Assembly (NCBI GenBank): GCA_022496185.1
Contig: WTXG01000002.1
Span: 1,054,001 to 1,118,000 of the forward strand
Origin: Multifurca ochricompacta
Lineage: Eukaryota; Basidiomycota; Agaricomycetes; Russulales; Russulaceae
Length of the DNA stretch: 64,000 nt
Direction: 5' to 3'
The notes under the pieces were generated by a model. The model searched no databases and was not told the DNA's origin. It saw nothing but the letters and a program-made list of their open reading frames with translations. Each line of letters starts with the position of its first letter. Positions within the stretch are counted from its first letter, which is position 1. Of the stretch, positions 11,366-21,714 are shown piece after piece. A program made the translations under genes and the position numbers.

Positions 11366-14220
11366 ATGCCACAAATCTACGCACAACCATCTCCGGCACA
11401 ATCCGCAATCTCTCTCTCAGATGGCGAAGAGGACGACAACAATATCTTTGCATCTGGTGAACTCGCTGTTGCATCACCCGCCACATGGTATTCCCGTCTC
11501 CATCATGTTCACACAACCGCTCGTACTCCACCACAATATCCAGCTTCTCGTCTACCCCCAGAGATCCTCATAAATATACTTAAGCACCTCTCTTCTCCCC
11601 GAGATATACACAGCACTCTCCTCGTTTCACGTTCGTGGTGCGAGTGCTCCGTAGAGCTATTATGGCACAAACCCACCGTACCAGATTTTAACACCCTTAT
11701 CAAGATAATGCAAGTCCTTTCACGCGAGGAACCCATTTTCACCTATGCCCAATTCATTCGTCGTCTTAATTTTATATCCATTGGATCCGAAATGTTGGAT
11801 AGTATTTTTGGTCGCCTCGCGCCTTGCACGCGCCTCGAACGTTTGACTCTTGTGGGCTGCTCCAACTTATCCGACGATGTGATCGCTCGTACCGTGCCTT
11901 GCTTCCCCAACCTCGTTGCCATCGACCTCTCAGGCGTTGACAGCGTCACAGACAGAACAGTCTTTGCCCTCGCAGGTAGTTGTCGCAAGCTGCAAGGAAT
12001 CAATCTGCTAGGTTGCAGGCGAGTCTCATCAACTAGCATCGGTGCCCTTGCAGACAAGTGTCCTCTTCTCCGTCGCGTCAAATTAAGCGGCCTTGTTGAT
12101 CTTACAGACGAGCCCGTCTCAGATCTAGCTATCAAAGGCTCCTTGCTACTCGAGATCGATCTCAATGGGTGCAAGAAACTCTCAGATCGCGCCATTCGTG
12201 ATATTTGGACCTATTCTCACAATATGCGCGAGATGCGTCTTTCTCATTGTACAGAGTTAACGGACCTGGCCTTCCCTGCACCCCAAAACATTCGTGATCC
12301 GCTACCAGGGCCCAATCCCTTCCCTGAATCCAACAGACTTCTTGTGTCTGATCTTCCGCCCCTTCGCCTTTCTCGTCCCCTTGAACACCTTCGAATGCTT
12401 GATCTTACGAGCTGTTCCAAGATCACAGACGACGCTGTCGAAGGCATCGTCTCTGCATCGCCTAGACTGCGCAATCTTGTGCTATCCAAGTGCAGCCAGC
12501 TGACAGACCGCGCTATAGAGAGTATATGTTTACTTGGCAAACATCTACATTATCTTCATCTTGGCCACGCGTCTTCTATCACTGACCGATCCGTCAAAAC
12601 CCTAGCCCGGTCATGTACGCGTTTGCGCTACATAGACCTCGCGAGTGAGTTTTTTGCTCGCTTCTCGTGCAATTCTGACTTTTTGCGCTTTGCGAAGATT
12701 GCAATCAGCTCACAGACATGTCTGTGTTTGAACTCGCCAGCCTCCCTAAGCTCAGGCGCATAGGTCTCGTACGTGTGAGCAACCTAACCGATGAAGCCAT
12801 ATTTTCGCTCGGTGACCGACACCAAACCCTTGAACGGGTTCACTTGTCATATTGTGATCAGCTTACTGTCATAGCGATTCATTATCTTTTGCAAAAACTG
12901 CAAAAGCTTAATCATCTGAGTCTAACAGGAATTCCTGCCTTTCGGCGCCCGGAGCTGCAGCAGTTTTGTCGTACCCCCCAGCCGTTCGTTTTGCACCCAC
13001 GTCAGCATGCCTGTACTAATTTTTCATTCTCCCAGGAATTTAATACGACGCAGCGTTCCCAGTTCTGCGTATTTGCTGGGGATGGTGTAAACAAGTTACG
13101 GCGGTTCCTCATAGATCTGTTCAACAGCATCACCGAGGAAATGAATCCACAAGGTGAAGAAGATGTGGGTGATTCAGTCTCTTACGTGCAGGATGAGGAA
13201 AGCATGGATATCGACGATGTCCCACCCCAAGTGACCTTTTTGCCACCGGTTCCGCAAGAGCGCCCATCATCCTTACCGTCGTCTCCTTTGGCCGCCGCAC
13301 GGCCAGCACCTCGTCTAAATGGACATACTAATCATTATGCACAGTCATACCAGCCAATGGTTCACTTTCACGGGACATCTATGCGAGGAGCTGAGGCGTC
13401 CACATTACGCGCTGAACATCCAAATCCTGCGCGGGATATTCATTCCACTACCCGCTCCCCCACCCGTTCCCCTCCTCCCACGTTTAACCCCACCCCGGGC
13501 CCATCGCGCTTGAACCTTACAGAGAGGCACCCTACATCTCCTGCTGGAAGTGAGGGCAGCTCTGCTGGCGCTTTTTTCCGCACCTATCAAAGTAGTTCAG
13601 GGGATGGTCGCCCAGATGGGGCGTTAACCCCTGATCTTGTCTTTGCAGAAATTGGACATGGTCATGGCCCAGTAGTGTGGCACGGTCAGGAGCAAGACCT
13701 AAATCCAACATACCAGTTCGTAGATCCTACAACTCTGACTGTGGATGACCGGCCTGAATATGGCGCTGGTGCATCGCACTTACGTCCCGGTGGTGTACGG
13801 AGGTCTGCAGCCCAGGATGCAGGATCAAATTCGTACGGAAATGGTGCTGCATACCATGGAGCCGGTGGGACTTTAAACGGAACCCAGCGTTCAAGTGCCT
13901 TGCATTCCATGCCGACACATGGCGTCAATGGCGTTGGCGTTGGCGTAAGCCCTAACATAATACAAGGTCCCCCTATGACCAGAGAGGAGCGTAGTCGTGG
14001 ACGCCCTCGCACGTCGCGCGACCCTCAGGAGTCCGTCCAGGTAGGCCCCACACCACCTGGACAAAGTCAAGGGCGTGGTCCAAAACGCACGTTCCGGAGT
14101 ACGTTAAGCACTGTGGAGCAGCACGCAACATCATTCCTCTTCGGACGTCCAATACAAGATGGCGAAGGATCAGGTGCTGGTGCAACTGCTAGGAAGGATG
14201 ATAGCACACGGGGCTATTGA
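11366..14220 (+). CDS. GRR1: F-box/leucine-rich-repeat protein GRR1, SCF ubiquitin ligase substrate receptor
   Basis: Start chosen at ATG 11366 (MPQIYAQPSPAQS); the frame is open upstream to 11174 but that part is CT-rich leader. Introns 12645-12697 and 12988-13035 give about 917 residues. The F-box is LPPEILINILKHLSSPRDIHSTLLVSRSWCE. At least ten LRRs follow, with repeats such as LERLTLVGCSNLSDDVI, LVAIDLSGVDSVTDRTV, LRMLDLTSCSKITDDAV and DLANCNQLTDMSV rebuilt across intron 1. After the LRRs comes EFNTTQRSQFCVFAGDGV, characteristic of fungal Grr1, then a long disordered tail. In yeast Grr1 targets G1 cyclins and nutrient-response regulators for ubiquitination. Confidence 0.93.
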
Positions 14221-14543
14221 ACGAATGAACTCAATTGTTCAAGTATGGGGACAACAGTCATTGTTGTATACGTCATCACCCAGCACGCATGCGTGTATTG
14301 TAATTGGTATCCCTGGCTGCCTTTGGATCACTGGATACCAACACATTGCCGTGTGGCCATGATTCTGGCTATGAGCATTCTCAAAGGGTAATTGAGCCAC
14401 CAGGTTGTACAATGTTAAGAAATTCAGGATTCATACAAAGGCCAGTCAGGGCAATATGCATGTCGCATGTAACATCAAGTAGTTGAAGTAGGCGCGGGCT
14501 GGACGGCACCAAATATCACAGCTATCAAGTGGCCTGACAGAAA
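14221..14543. other. Convergent intergenic region (GRR1 / LSM3)
   Basis: 323 bp between two convergent stop codons. It should contain both 3' UTRs and poly(A) sites. No protein-like frame, repeat or RNA gene was recognised. Confidence 0.55.
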
Positions 14544-15032
14544 TCATGTTCGCGAAGGAGGTGAAACCTGAGAAAGTAAGGAAGAGTGAGAGAGTGAGAG
14601 TGAGACACCGAAGAAAGGCGCACACACCAGAATAACGCCATCACCTCTAACGAAAAGCATTTCCATCTTTCTTTTGGTTACCTAGATGCTATGTAAGAAT
14701 GGGGGCTTGGGAGAAGGGAGGCGATGACGAGCTCACATTCACAATGCCTTGTCCAGAAGGCCCACTGTCAGCCCCATCTACAAGCATTATCGTCTCCTCG
14801 ACCTCACTAAGGATAAGATTCATATGACCGTCGTAAGCCTGGGAGTCAAGACGGGACGCGATTCAGTATCTGCACAAATGAGCAGGTGGGCGAAAGAACG
14901 GACGAGGAAGGGGAGACATACGTGGAGAATGCCAGTGAGCTCACGATCACCCCTTAATTTGACAAATACGCGCTCACTTAGAGAGAGACGAATGAGATCG
15001 AAAGGTTCCTGAATACCGGCTGAGGTGTCCAT
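14544..15032 (-). CDS. LSM3: U6 snRNA-associated Sm-like protein LSm3
   Basis: Start ATG 15032. Four exons give [37 protein letters not shown] (Sm1 motif), then [20 protein letters not shown], and after further introns [16 protein letters not shown] (Sm2 motif, FVRGDG) ending VSPPSRT at the stop in 14544-14546. The order and spacing match LSm3, a subunit of the LSm2-8 ring on U6 snRNA and the LSm1-7 ring in mRNA decay. The linker [10 protein letters not shown] between Sm1 and Sm2 is longer than in the human protein. The gene is divergent from the U1-C gene, another spliceosomal component. Confidence 0.94.
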
Positions 15033-15242
15033 CGCAACGTACAGCGCAATTGGTTGAGTGAGCCTGAAGTCGAGGTCTCAGGCCGTCGGAGAGCTCATCA
15101 GCGCTCAGCGCTCAGACTCAATCCAGATGTTGACACGTGATATTCACGTGATTATTTATTTTTTAATTATTTCCAACCCCAACACGCTTACGCTCAACGC
15201 TCATCTTCCACCTTCCCCACCTTCCACTCCTTCAGAGAGAAA
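15033..15242. promoter_or_regulatory. Shared divergent promoter region of LSM3 and U1-C
   Basis: 210 bp between the start codons of two spliceosomal protein genes. The sequence includes an imperfect palindromic TCACGTGA-like core in ACACGTGATATTCACGTGATT (two CACGTGA copies around 15134-15150) followed by an AT-rich tract, and a CT-rich leader (TTCCACCTTCCCC) before the U1-C start. CACGTG is the classic E-box/CDEI element bound by bHLH factors. Confidence 0.6.
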
Positions 15243-16151
15243 ATGCCGGTGCGTTTATGTTCATTTGGCTTCAAAATCCGTATTTACTTTCATTTTGCAA
15301 CAAGAAACACTATTGCGACTATTGTGATGTTTATTTAACTCACGACTCTGCATCTGGTTCGTACGAACTTTGTTAACCGTTTACTCTCAACGGTCTCATC
15401 CCTCTCCACAGTCCGCAAAGCGCACAACAGCGGACGAAATCACCTCGCGAATGTGAGGGATTATTATGCTTGTGAGCTGGATGCTCGTTTAATCATACCA
15501 CCCATCTCACCCAATCTATGTTTATCTAGCCCTCGGCCACGACAAAGCACAGAGCATCATTGACCAAATCACGTCGGCATATGAATCCGGTGGAGGCCCC
15601 CCGCCAGGCGGCTTTGGCTTTGGACCACAACACCTTACGCCAAGTGGACCCGGGTTTGGGCCACCTCCTGGTTATGGTGGGCCTCCAGGATTTGGTAGGT
15701 TATGTCAGTTTACGGCCCCGTACCTCTTATCATGCTTTACAAGCGCGCCCGCCTTTCCCTCCTCCTCCTGGAGCTGGCGGCCTCCCGCCACCCGGTGTGA
15801 TGGGCCCTCCGGGCGGCCCACCCTTCCCTCCTCCTGGAATGGGACCCCCTCCACCCGGTTTCCAAGGCAGTACGTCCCATTTTTTCTTTTTAACTAGGTC
15901 TTTGGTATGGCCTCGAACCGTCTCGCATAGTGCCCCCATTTCCTCCGGGTGCCCCTCCTTTCCCGCCTAATGGTGCGGGACCTGGTGGTCCTCCATTCCC
16001 TCCGGCCAACTTTAGTGGGTCCAGTGGGCCACCTCTGCCTGGCAATGCTGGACTTTCTTCAAACGGACCTCCCTCTGCAGGTGGTCCTCCAGCTTCTTCA
16101 GGGCCAGGAGGTATGCACCCTGACCGACTGCGAATGATGAATGGCCGATGA
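15243..16151 (+). CDS. U1 small nuclear ribonucleoprotein C (U1-C)
   Basis: Six exons: 15243-15248, 15305-15356, 15412-15471, 15530-15694, 15744-15869 and 15931-16151, giving 209 residues. Exon 1 is only two codons (Met-Pro). The joined N-terminus MPKHYCDYCDVYLTHDS plus VRKAHNSGRNHLANVRDYYA is the matrin-type C2H2 zinc finger (C-x2-C ... H-x5-H) of U1-C. The rest is Pro/Gly-rich (GGPPFPPPGMGPPPPGF), as usual for the family, ending MHPDRLRMMNGR. U1-C stabilises pairing of U1 snRNA with the 5' splice site. The next gene (E2) follows in the same direction. Confidence 0.96.
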
Positions 16152-16445
16152 TTATCCTGATTATCCTGTTGGGAATAGCGTGGGCCCTCATTCAGACATG
16201 AGGAACTGTCTATTTCTTGATTGTGATGTCCGTAGTTTTACTTTAATATGAACAAAAATTGAGTTGAAGTAGGCCAGACTAAAACTTAGTTACGTAAGTA
16301 GTCCTCTCCTCTGATCAATCAATCACGACACGACGACGAAACGACCAGTCGGTGCAGGGCTTACGCTCAAGCGGGAATTCGACCTCAAGTCCGAGAAGTT
16401 GCTACTAAACAGGCGAGATCTCGCATCTCCCGTGGTTCGTTCATA

Positions 16446-19400
16446 ATGGAAAACGAGATACAACAGCTCGTGGACATGGTGATGCACTGGTCATCCTTCG
16501 GCTCTCCTAACATTAACCTCCTTTTACCTTAGGGTGCCACTGTTAATCAGGCACGAGCTGCTCTCAGGCGATATAACGATGTTATGGAAGCTGCGGAGCG
16601 TATATTTGACGGTGCTTTTGATGACATACCCGACGAGAGTAGTGATACACCGATGTCATCAGCGGCTCCTAGTGGAGAGCGCGAGCGCTGGCCAGCAACC
16701 ACGAGGCTTGTGGTACACGTTCTTCCACGTGCGTTATCATTCGGTTCTTACATAGTTGTAGACACCAGAGGAGGAAGACAACACTTATGAAGAAGCAGCT
16801 GGAAGCGGTGAAGATGATAATGAAGGTCAGTCAAGTTGCCAATGGCTTTTTGTTTACGTTCTTACAGTATTGTTTTCTTTTTGTTCTTGTTCAGATGACG
16901 AGTTCGTGAATTATGACTCAGACTACGAGATTCGAGATGATACCCCCAATGCCCAGGTCGATATCGATCCTTACGCAGGTTCGCTCCTTCGTCCTTGGAG
17001 TGTGCAGTCAATTGAGGTACATTCACAGGCATTTTTTTCTCCAAGGATAGACGTGAAGAAGTCATCGAAGTAGAAGAAGAGCCTGAGACTGTGCACATAT
17101 CTGGGATAAGCGAACGCGTTAAACTGATGACCCAGAACCAGTGGATGAAAGGCTGCCCTGAAGGGGGCGAGCAGGGCTTTTTGTTTAGTTTATATTCCCA
17201 ACTCATCGAAGGCAACTGCCCCTGTCCCTCCGCATGCGGTTATTCCATTCCCAGGGCCAAGAGCCATTTCTTTGCTGTATTCGTATGTGCTCTCCCATCG
17301 CGTTTCTGGTCTTTCTTATCGTTCCACAGCCCTCCTTCGAGGTATATATCAATCAACTGCGGGGAATTGTCCGTCAGAAGTGCAAGAGGTGTTTTAAGGA
17401 GTTCTGCTTTGCATGTGGCGAGCCAATTAATGGTCCAAAGATTCCGGAATTAGCAACAGTCTCGAATGACCATGATCTCTTCCATTGCTCCAATCTACAG
17501 GGCATTATCCTTGGCGTTGGTCTTGCGATGCTTGAGCAACTATATCACGACCAACTTCAAAATCCACTAGGACACGAGAACAAGATCCGAACAAGCAAGC
17601 GTAGGAAGACGGACCCCGTCATCAACACTTCCATGATCCTTGACCCTGATGATGACGATGATAGTTACATTTCGTCTTCCGCTCTAGGAAAGAAGTTAAA
17701 GGTGGGCATAGGCTATGCAGGTGATCAGAAGGAAGACGTGCGTAGCCGATCATATGCCTCTGTTCTTGTCCTAATACCGAGCAGACCACAGGACAAGCAG
17801 AAGCACAGGCGATGCAGCAATCCAAGGATGAAAAACTGGGCAAATTAATGACTCAACTACGGGTATTCCTCCCTTCATTAAGACGCCCGGGGGGTGCTCT
17901 CACAAGCGACTATCTTGTTCACCCAACTGCTCTTGCGCATCTTCGTCGGCGATTTAACAACATTTGTTCTTCTCTTCTCAGAAATGATTCGCTCACGGAC
18001 ATGTCCGATCGCTCTTCGGTATACTTCGAATTATTTGAATGGCTTGAGGTAGGCCGCTTCACATCTGCTGCCAGATAGCCAACTTTTCATTACTAGACGA
18101 TCTCAAATCATGAGGCACTGGCTAGTATGATGGCCATGCCGATCATGGTCGTCTCATCCGTGCGAACACATACTCCCAAGAAGGCCGCTAATGGGACTCT
18201 TCCGCTGCGCGAACGCACGATTATCTATGAAGGAAGCACTGGGCCCCGCGAACTCTTGGAGTCAATAGTCATCCAAGCAAACGCGGCTATTAAAGGCCTT
18301 GAAGGTATCAAGCCTACTGAAATCGTTCCTGTTGAGATGACCGAGGAACAAAAGCGTGTTAACAACGATACTAAGGGAAAGGCAAAGGAAATCTCCATGC
18401 CATCACTATCAGAGGAGAATCAAAAGCTACTCGGTTTCTGCCAGCGTATTCTAACCACTGCGGATGCTATTGATCGTTCATTGCGGGAGACGAAGGGAGA
18501 GAGATTTTTGGAGCGTATTCAGGAGTCTCTTCCGAAGATTCACACAGCCAACTCAACCTCTAACGAGGTTTTCGTTGACGTTGAGGCTTCAGACGAGGCC
18601 ATTCGCCAATTATACATCGATTGGGCCACTCGTGTCCGCTTTGAATACTGCGACCTGACGGTTTCACCCCCAGCGGACAAGCCCGTCACTCAAGATGAAC
18701 CGCCAAACTACAAGTTCTACTACAATACGGAAGCTCGGATGCTTGCATCTTCTGACATTCCAAAACGATCTTTGGCAATCGCGAAAGAGGTAATCCAAAC
18801 TCTTACCGCCCTGGATTCCAGTCCCACTCATGTCGGACATTTAGCTCGCAGTACTCACAACAAATCTCCCTGTCGCCTGGGATTCGTCCATTTTCTTGCG
18901 CGTCGATGAGACGCGAGTGGATATCATCAAGGCTCTTATAATCGGACCCGAGGGAACGCCGTTCGTCTTCGGAAATTGTGTTTGCTACGCAAATCCCTAA
19001 CTTCCCTGACAGATATCAGAATGGGTGGTCTGTCCTTCTCATATTTCTCATATCAGTCTCCTCACAGGGGATTGTAGCTTCTTATTTGACATATTTCTTG
19101 GCCACAATTACAACCAATTACCACCAAGCGTGAAATATATGACGGTAGCTATTTTCGCCTAAATTCACAATTGAAGCCTCACGGGACTGGCTTAGACCAA
19201 TGGCGGCAAATTTCGATTCAACCCTAACTTGTATGCGGTACGGGCCTTTTCCTGCCACCGGAAGGGTGTTTAAGACATTTGTCTCAAGGATGGCAAAGTA
19301 TGTCTATCGCTGTTGGGAACGTGGGCAGGGCCTGGTTGGGTGGCTGGAAAATCTACATTACTTCAGGCAAGTGAACATGTTGATGATAACGACGTGTGCA

Positions 19401-20152
19401 GGTCTTAGTTTGACATTGGCACCCGTAGGTTCTTATCTCCATCCAGTCCATGATCCTTTGCGAGGAACCGTATTTGAATGAACCAGGGTGGGCTTCCAGC
19501 TCGGGCACCCCACAATCCATGGCGTGTAAATCCAGACGATTTTGTACACCCTTCTCGTTTGACTCCGCGTTTTCAGATTCTGCAAATATTCGCCGGATGG
19601 TAGTTAAAACTGCGGTGCGTCCTAGTCTAGTCTCATCTTGTCAGTTCCTGGAGCGACTCTAATTGTAAACCCCAACAGATGCTTGGAAACCTGAAGAATC
19701 CTCCAGAACCCTTCGGAGATATTATCCGGACGCATTTCCGGCTGAAAGCGCAGTCTATCTCGGCACAGCTTGATCAATGGCTCTCACAAGATGATGGATC
19801 GCCAACAGTGAATGATGGTGCAACTAGTGGGCGTGGAAGTCAAGGAGGGAGTGCAAATGGACTGCAGACAGATATTGAGGAGCTCAAACGGGTGATGAAG
19901 CAATTGCAAGACGGTAGTCATTTTCAGGGTCTGTGCCTCCACATCGTTCGTAGCGTAGCTGTACATATCCATATCGCTCACCTTCACCCTCACCTTCACC
20001 TTCACCTTCACCTTCACCTTCACCTTCACCTTCACCTTCAACTTCACCTTCACCTTAGCCTCCATCTCCATCTCCACCTCCACCTCCTCATCACACTAAC
20101 ACTCACACTCACACTCACACTCAAACTCAAACTCAAATCAAACTCACATTAA
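16446..20152 (+). CDS. Large UBA / Cys-rich / E2 (UBC) ubiquitin-conjugating enzyme, BIRC6/UBE2O-like catalytic domain
   Basis: Start ATG 16446. More than ten short exons join in frame. The N-terminus MENEIQQLVDMGATVNQARAA is a UBA domain. An acidic linker is followed by a Cys-rich part with NCPCPSACGY and, after an intron, CKRCFKEFCFACGEPI, which resembles IBR/RBR zinc-binding segments. The middle has VYFELFEWLE. The C-terminal E2 fold is rebuilt across six introns: IFLRVDETRVDIIKALIIG, PEGTPYQNG, GHNYNQLPPSVKYMTTNGG, KFRFNPNLYADGKVCLSLLG (catalytic Cys in KVCLSL) and SIQSMILCEEPYLNEPG. One intron (19367-19428) has a GC donor. The 3' end is uncertain: if unspliced, the frame runs through a CTTCAC repeat to 20152; the conserved part ends near 19930. 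Confidence 0.85.
19367..19428 (+). other. GC-AG intron in the E2 gene
   Basis: The exon ends CTT CAG and the intron begins GCAAGTG, the usual context of GC donors (AG then GCAAGT). It ends CCCGTAG, and the next codons read GTT CTT ATC TCC ATC CAG. Removing these 62 nt joins STLLQ to VLISIQS inside the conserved E2 fold; no GT donor nearby does so. Confidence 0.85.
19981..20060 (+). repeat. CTTCAC hexanucleotide microsatellite
   Basis: About eleven near-perfect copies of CACCTT/CTTCAC, continuing into degenerate CTCCAT/CACCTC units. In the frame of the upstream E2 gene it encodes alternating Leu-His. A separate CACTCA/CAAACT repeat follows at about 20097-20140, encoding Leu-Thr and Leu-Lys. 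These may be translated or may be 3' UTR or intron of the E2 gene. Confidence 0.85.
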
Positions 20153-20343
20153 AAAACAAAACTCACATTACATATCCTCGTGACCGTGTGAAACATGATT
20201 ACCATAATGGCTTGGCTTGTTGCGGCTGAGGCTGAGCGTTACAACTGACCTGACCTTACTGACTCAATTAACAGTAAAACGCCGACTCTCACTTACTTAT
20301 CAATCTTTTACCCTCAGCCACTTATACCAACTCAAGTCCACCA

Positions 20344-21275
20344 ATGATGGCCTCATTTATGAGTTATTTCACTGGCAGGCGCGACCCCAAGCAGTCCGCA
20401 CGAGACGCAATTGTCTCCCTGCGCGAACAGCTCATGATGATTGAGAAGAAGGAAGAACACCTTCAGCGCCAAATTGCCCAGGATGTCGCGACGGCGAAAG
20501 CAAATGCTGTTTCTAATAAGACAGGTATGCCCTCCTCCAAACTAATAACTTGTATGTATGCGGCACGGGCTGTTGTGATGACAATGCTATATGCGTGGAC
20601 TCCTATAGCGGCCACTGCTGCGCTCAGGCGGAAGAAGATGCATGAGGGCGATCTTGAGAAACTTGCTGGCACACGGTTGCAGCTCGAAGTACAGGTCAAT
20701 ACACTCGAGTCAGCGAATATCAACGCCAATACGCTTGATGTCATGCGCAAAGGCGCCAATGCGCTTAAGGATATTCATGGTGGACTGTACGTTTACATAT
20801 ATCTTATCTTCTGTCGCGTCTCTAATAATTGCTTTGTTTTCTTTTTTGTTTTTTCCCTTCCCTCTTCCCCCTTTCCCCTTCCCCCATTCCTTTCCCCCCC
20901 TTTGGTTATACAGCACCATTGATAAGGTCGATGCAACGATGAATGCCATAAACGAACAACGCGAGATTGCAAACGAGATTTCAGATATGATATCTAACCC
21001 AATGAATTCAGGCGTTGACCTTGATGAGGTACGCAAATGGGGTCACCCAGTGACAGGACCAATACTCACGGAATCGTTGACATGTATAGGATGACCTCAA
21101 GGCAGAACTAGCGGATCTCGAGCAGGAGAGTCTCAATGAGCGGCTCATGGGTGCAGATCGTGTCCCGGCACATACCCCCGCAAGTTTGAACCGCGTTGAA
21201 ACACGGCATAATACAGCAGAGGAAGATGAGGACGCGGAGCTCAAGGAATTGCAAGCCGCACTTGCAATGTCGTGA
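20344..21275 (+). CDS. SNF7: ESCRT-III core subunit SNF7 (VPS32)
   Basis: Four exons, 20344-20524, 20609-20786, 20914-21028 and 21090-21275, give 219 residues. The joined sequence contains FMSYFTGRRDPKQSARDAIV, REQLMMIEKKEEHLQ, ALRRKKMHEGDLEKL, QVNTLESANINANTLDVM, TIDKVDATMNAINEQREIA and NPMNSGVDLDEDDLKAEL, and near the end ESLNERLMGAD followed by an acidic helix ELKELQAALAMS. This is the basic core plus acidic autoinhibitory tail and MIM of Snf7, the main filament-former of ESCRT-III in multivesicular body sorting and membrane repair. A second in-frame ATG at 20347 follows the first. Confidence 0.96.
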
Positions 21276-21714
21276 AGACTTCTTCCTTTGCTTGAACCCC
21301 CTCTCTCCCTCTTTTTTACTCGTTTTTCGTCTTTCATAAGCCTGTAATCTGATCATCATTGTCATATTATCTCTATTCGCCCTCTCCTGCTCTCTGGTTC
21401 TATATCTTGCCTGATGTCATACACGGTCTCATGAATGTTGGTTGACTGCAACATAATAGTACAGTCGCTCTCTCTTTCTCATTATTCGAGATGGATATGT
21501 ATTGAATTGAGAAACCTCGAAAGCGTGTGGTATACAGGTACATTGGTGAGCGATAAAACGGGTGCTGCGCATATTAGCGTCTAAGCGCAGACGCTGATGA
21601 GCTATATAAAATTATGAAGGTTCTGACAATGGATGGGGGAACGGGGATTGATAAATGTAACAATGCGACGACAGCAAGGCGAGGACGAGAAAATTCCTAC
21701 AGTATTGGCCACGG
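21276..21714. other. Convergent intergenic region (SNF7 / NEM1)
   Basis: 439 bp between convergent stops. Pyrimidine-rich runs after the SNF7 stop (CCCCCTCTCTCCCTC) look like 3' UTR. No gene was recognised. Confidence 0.5.
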
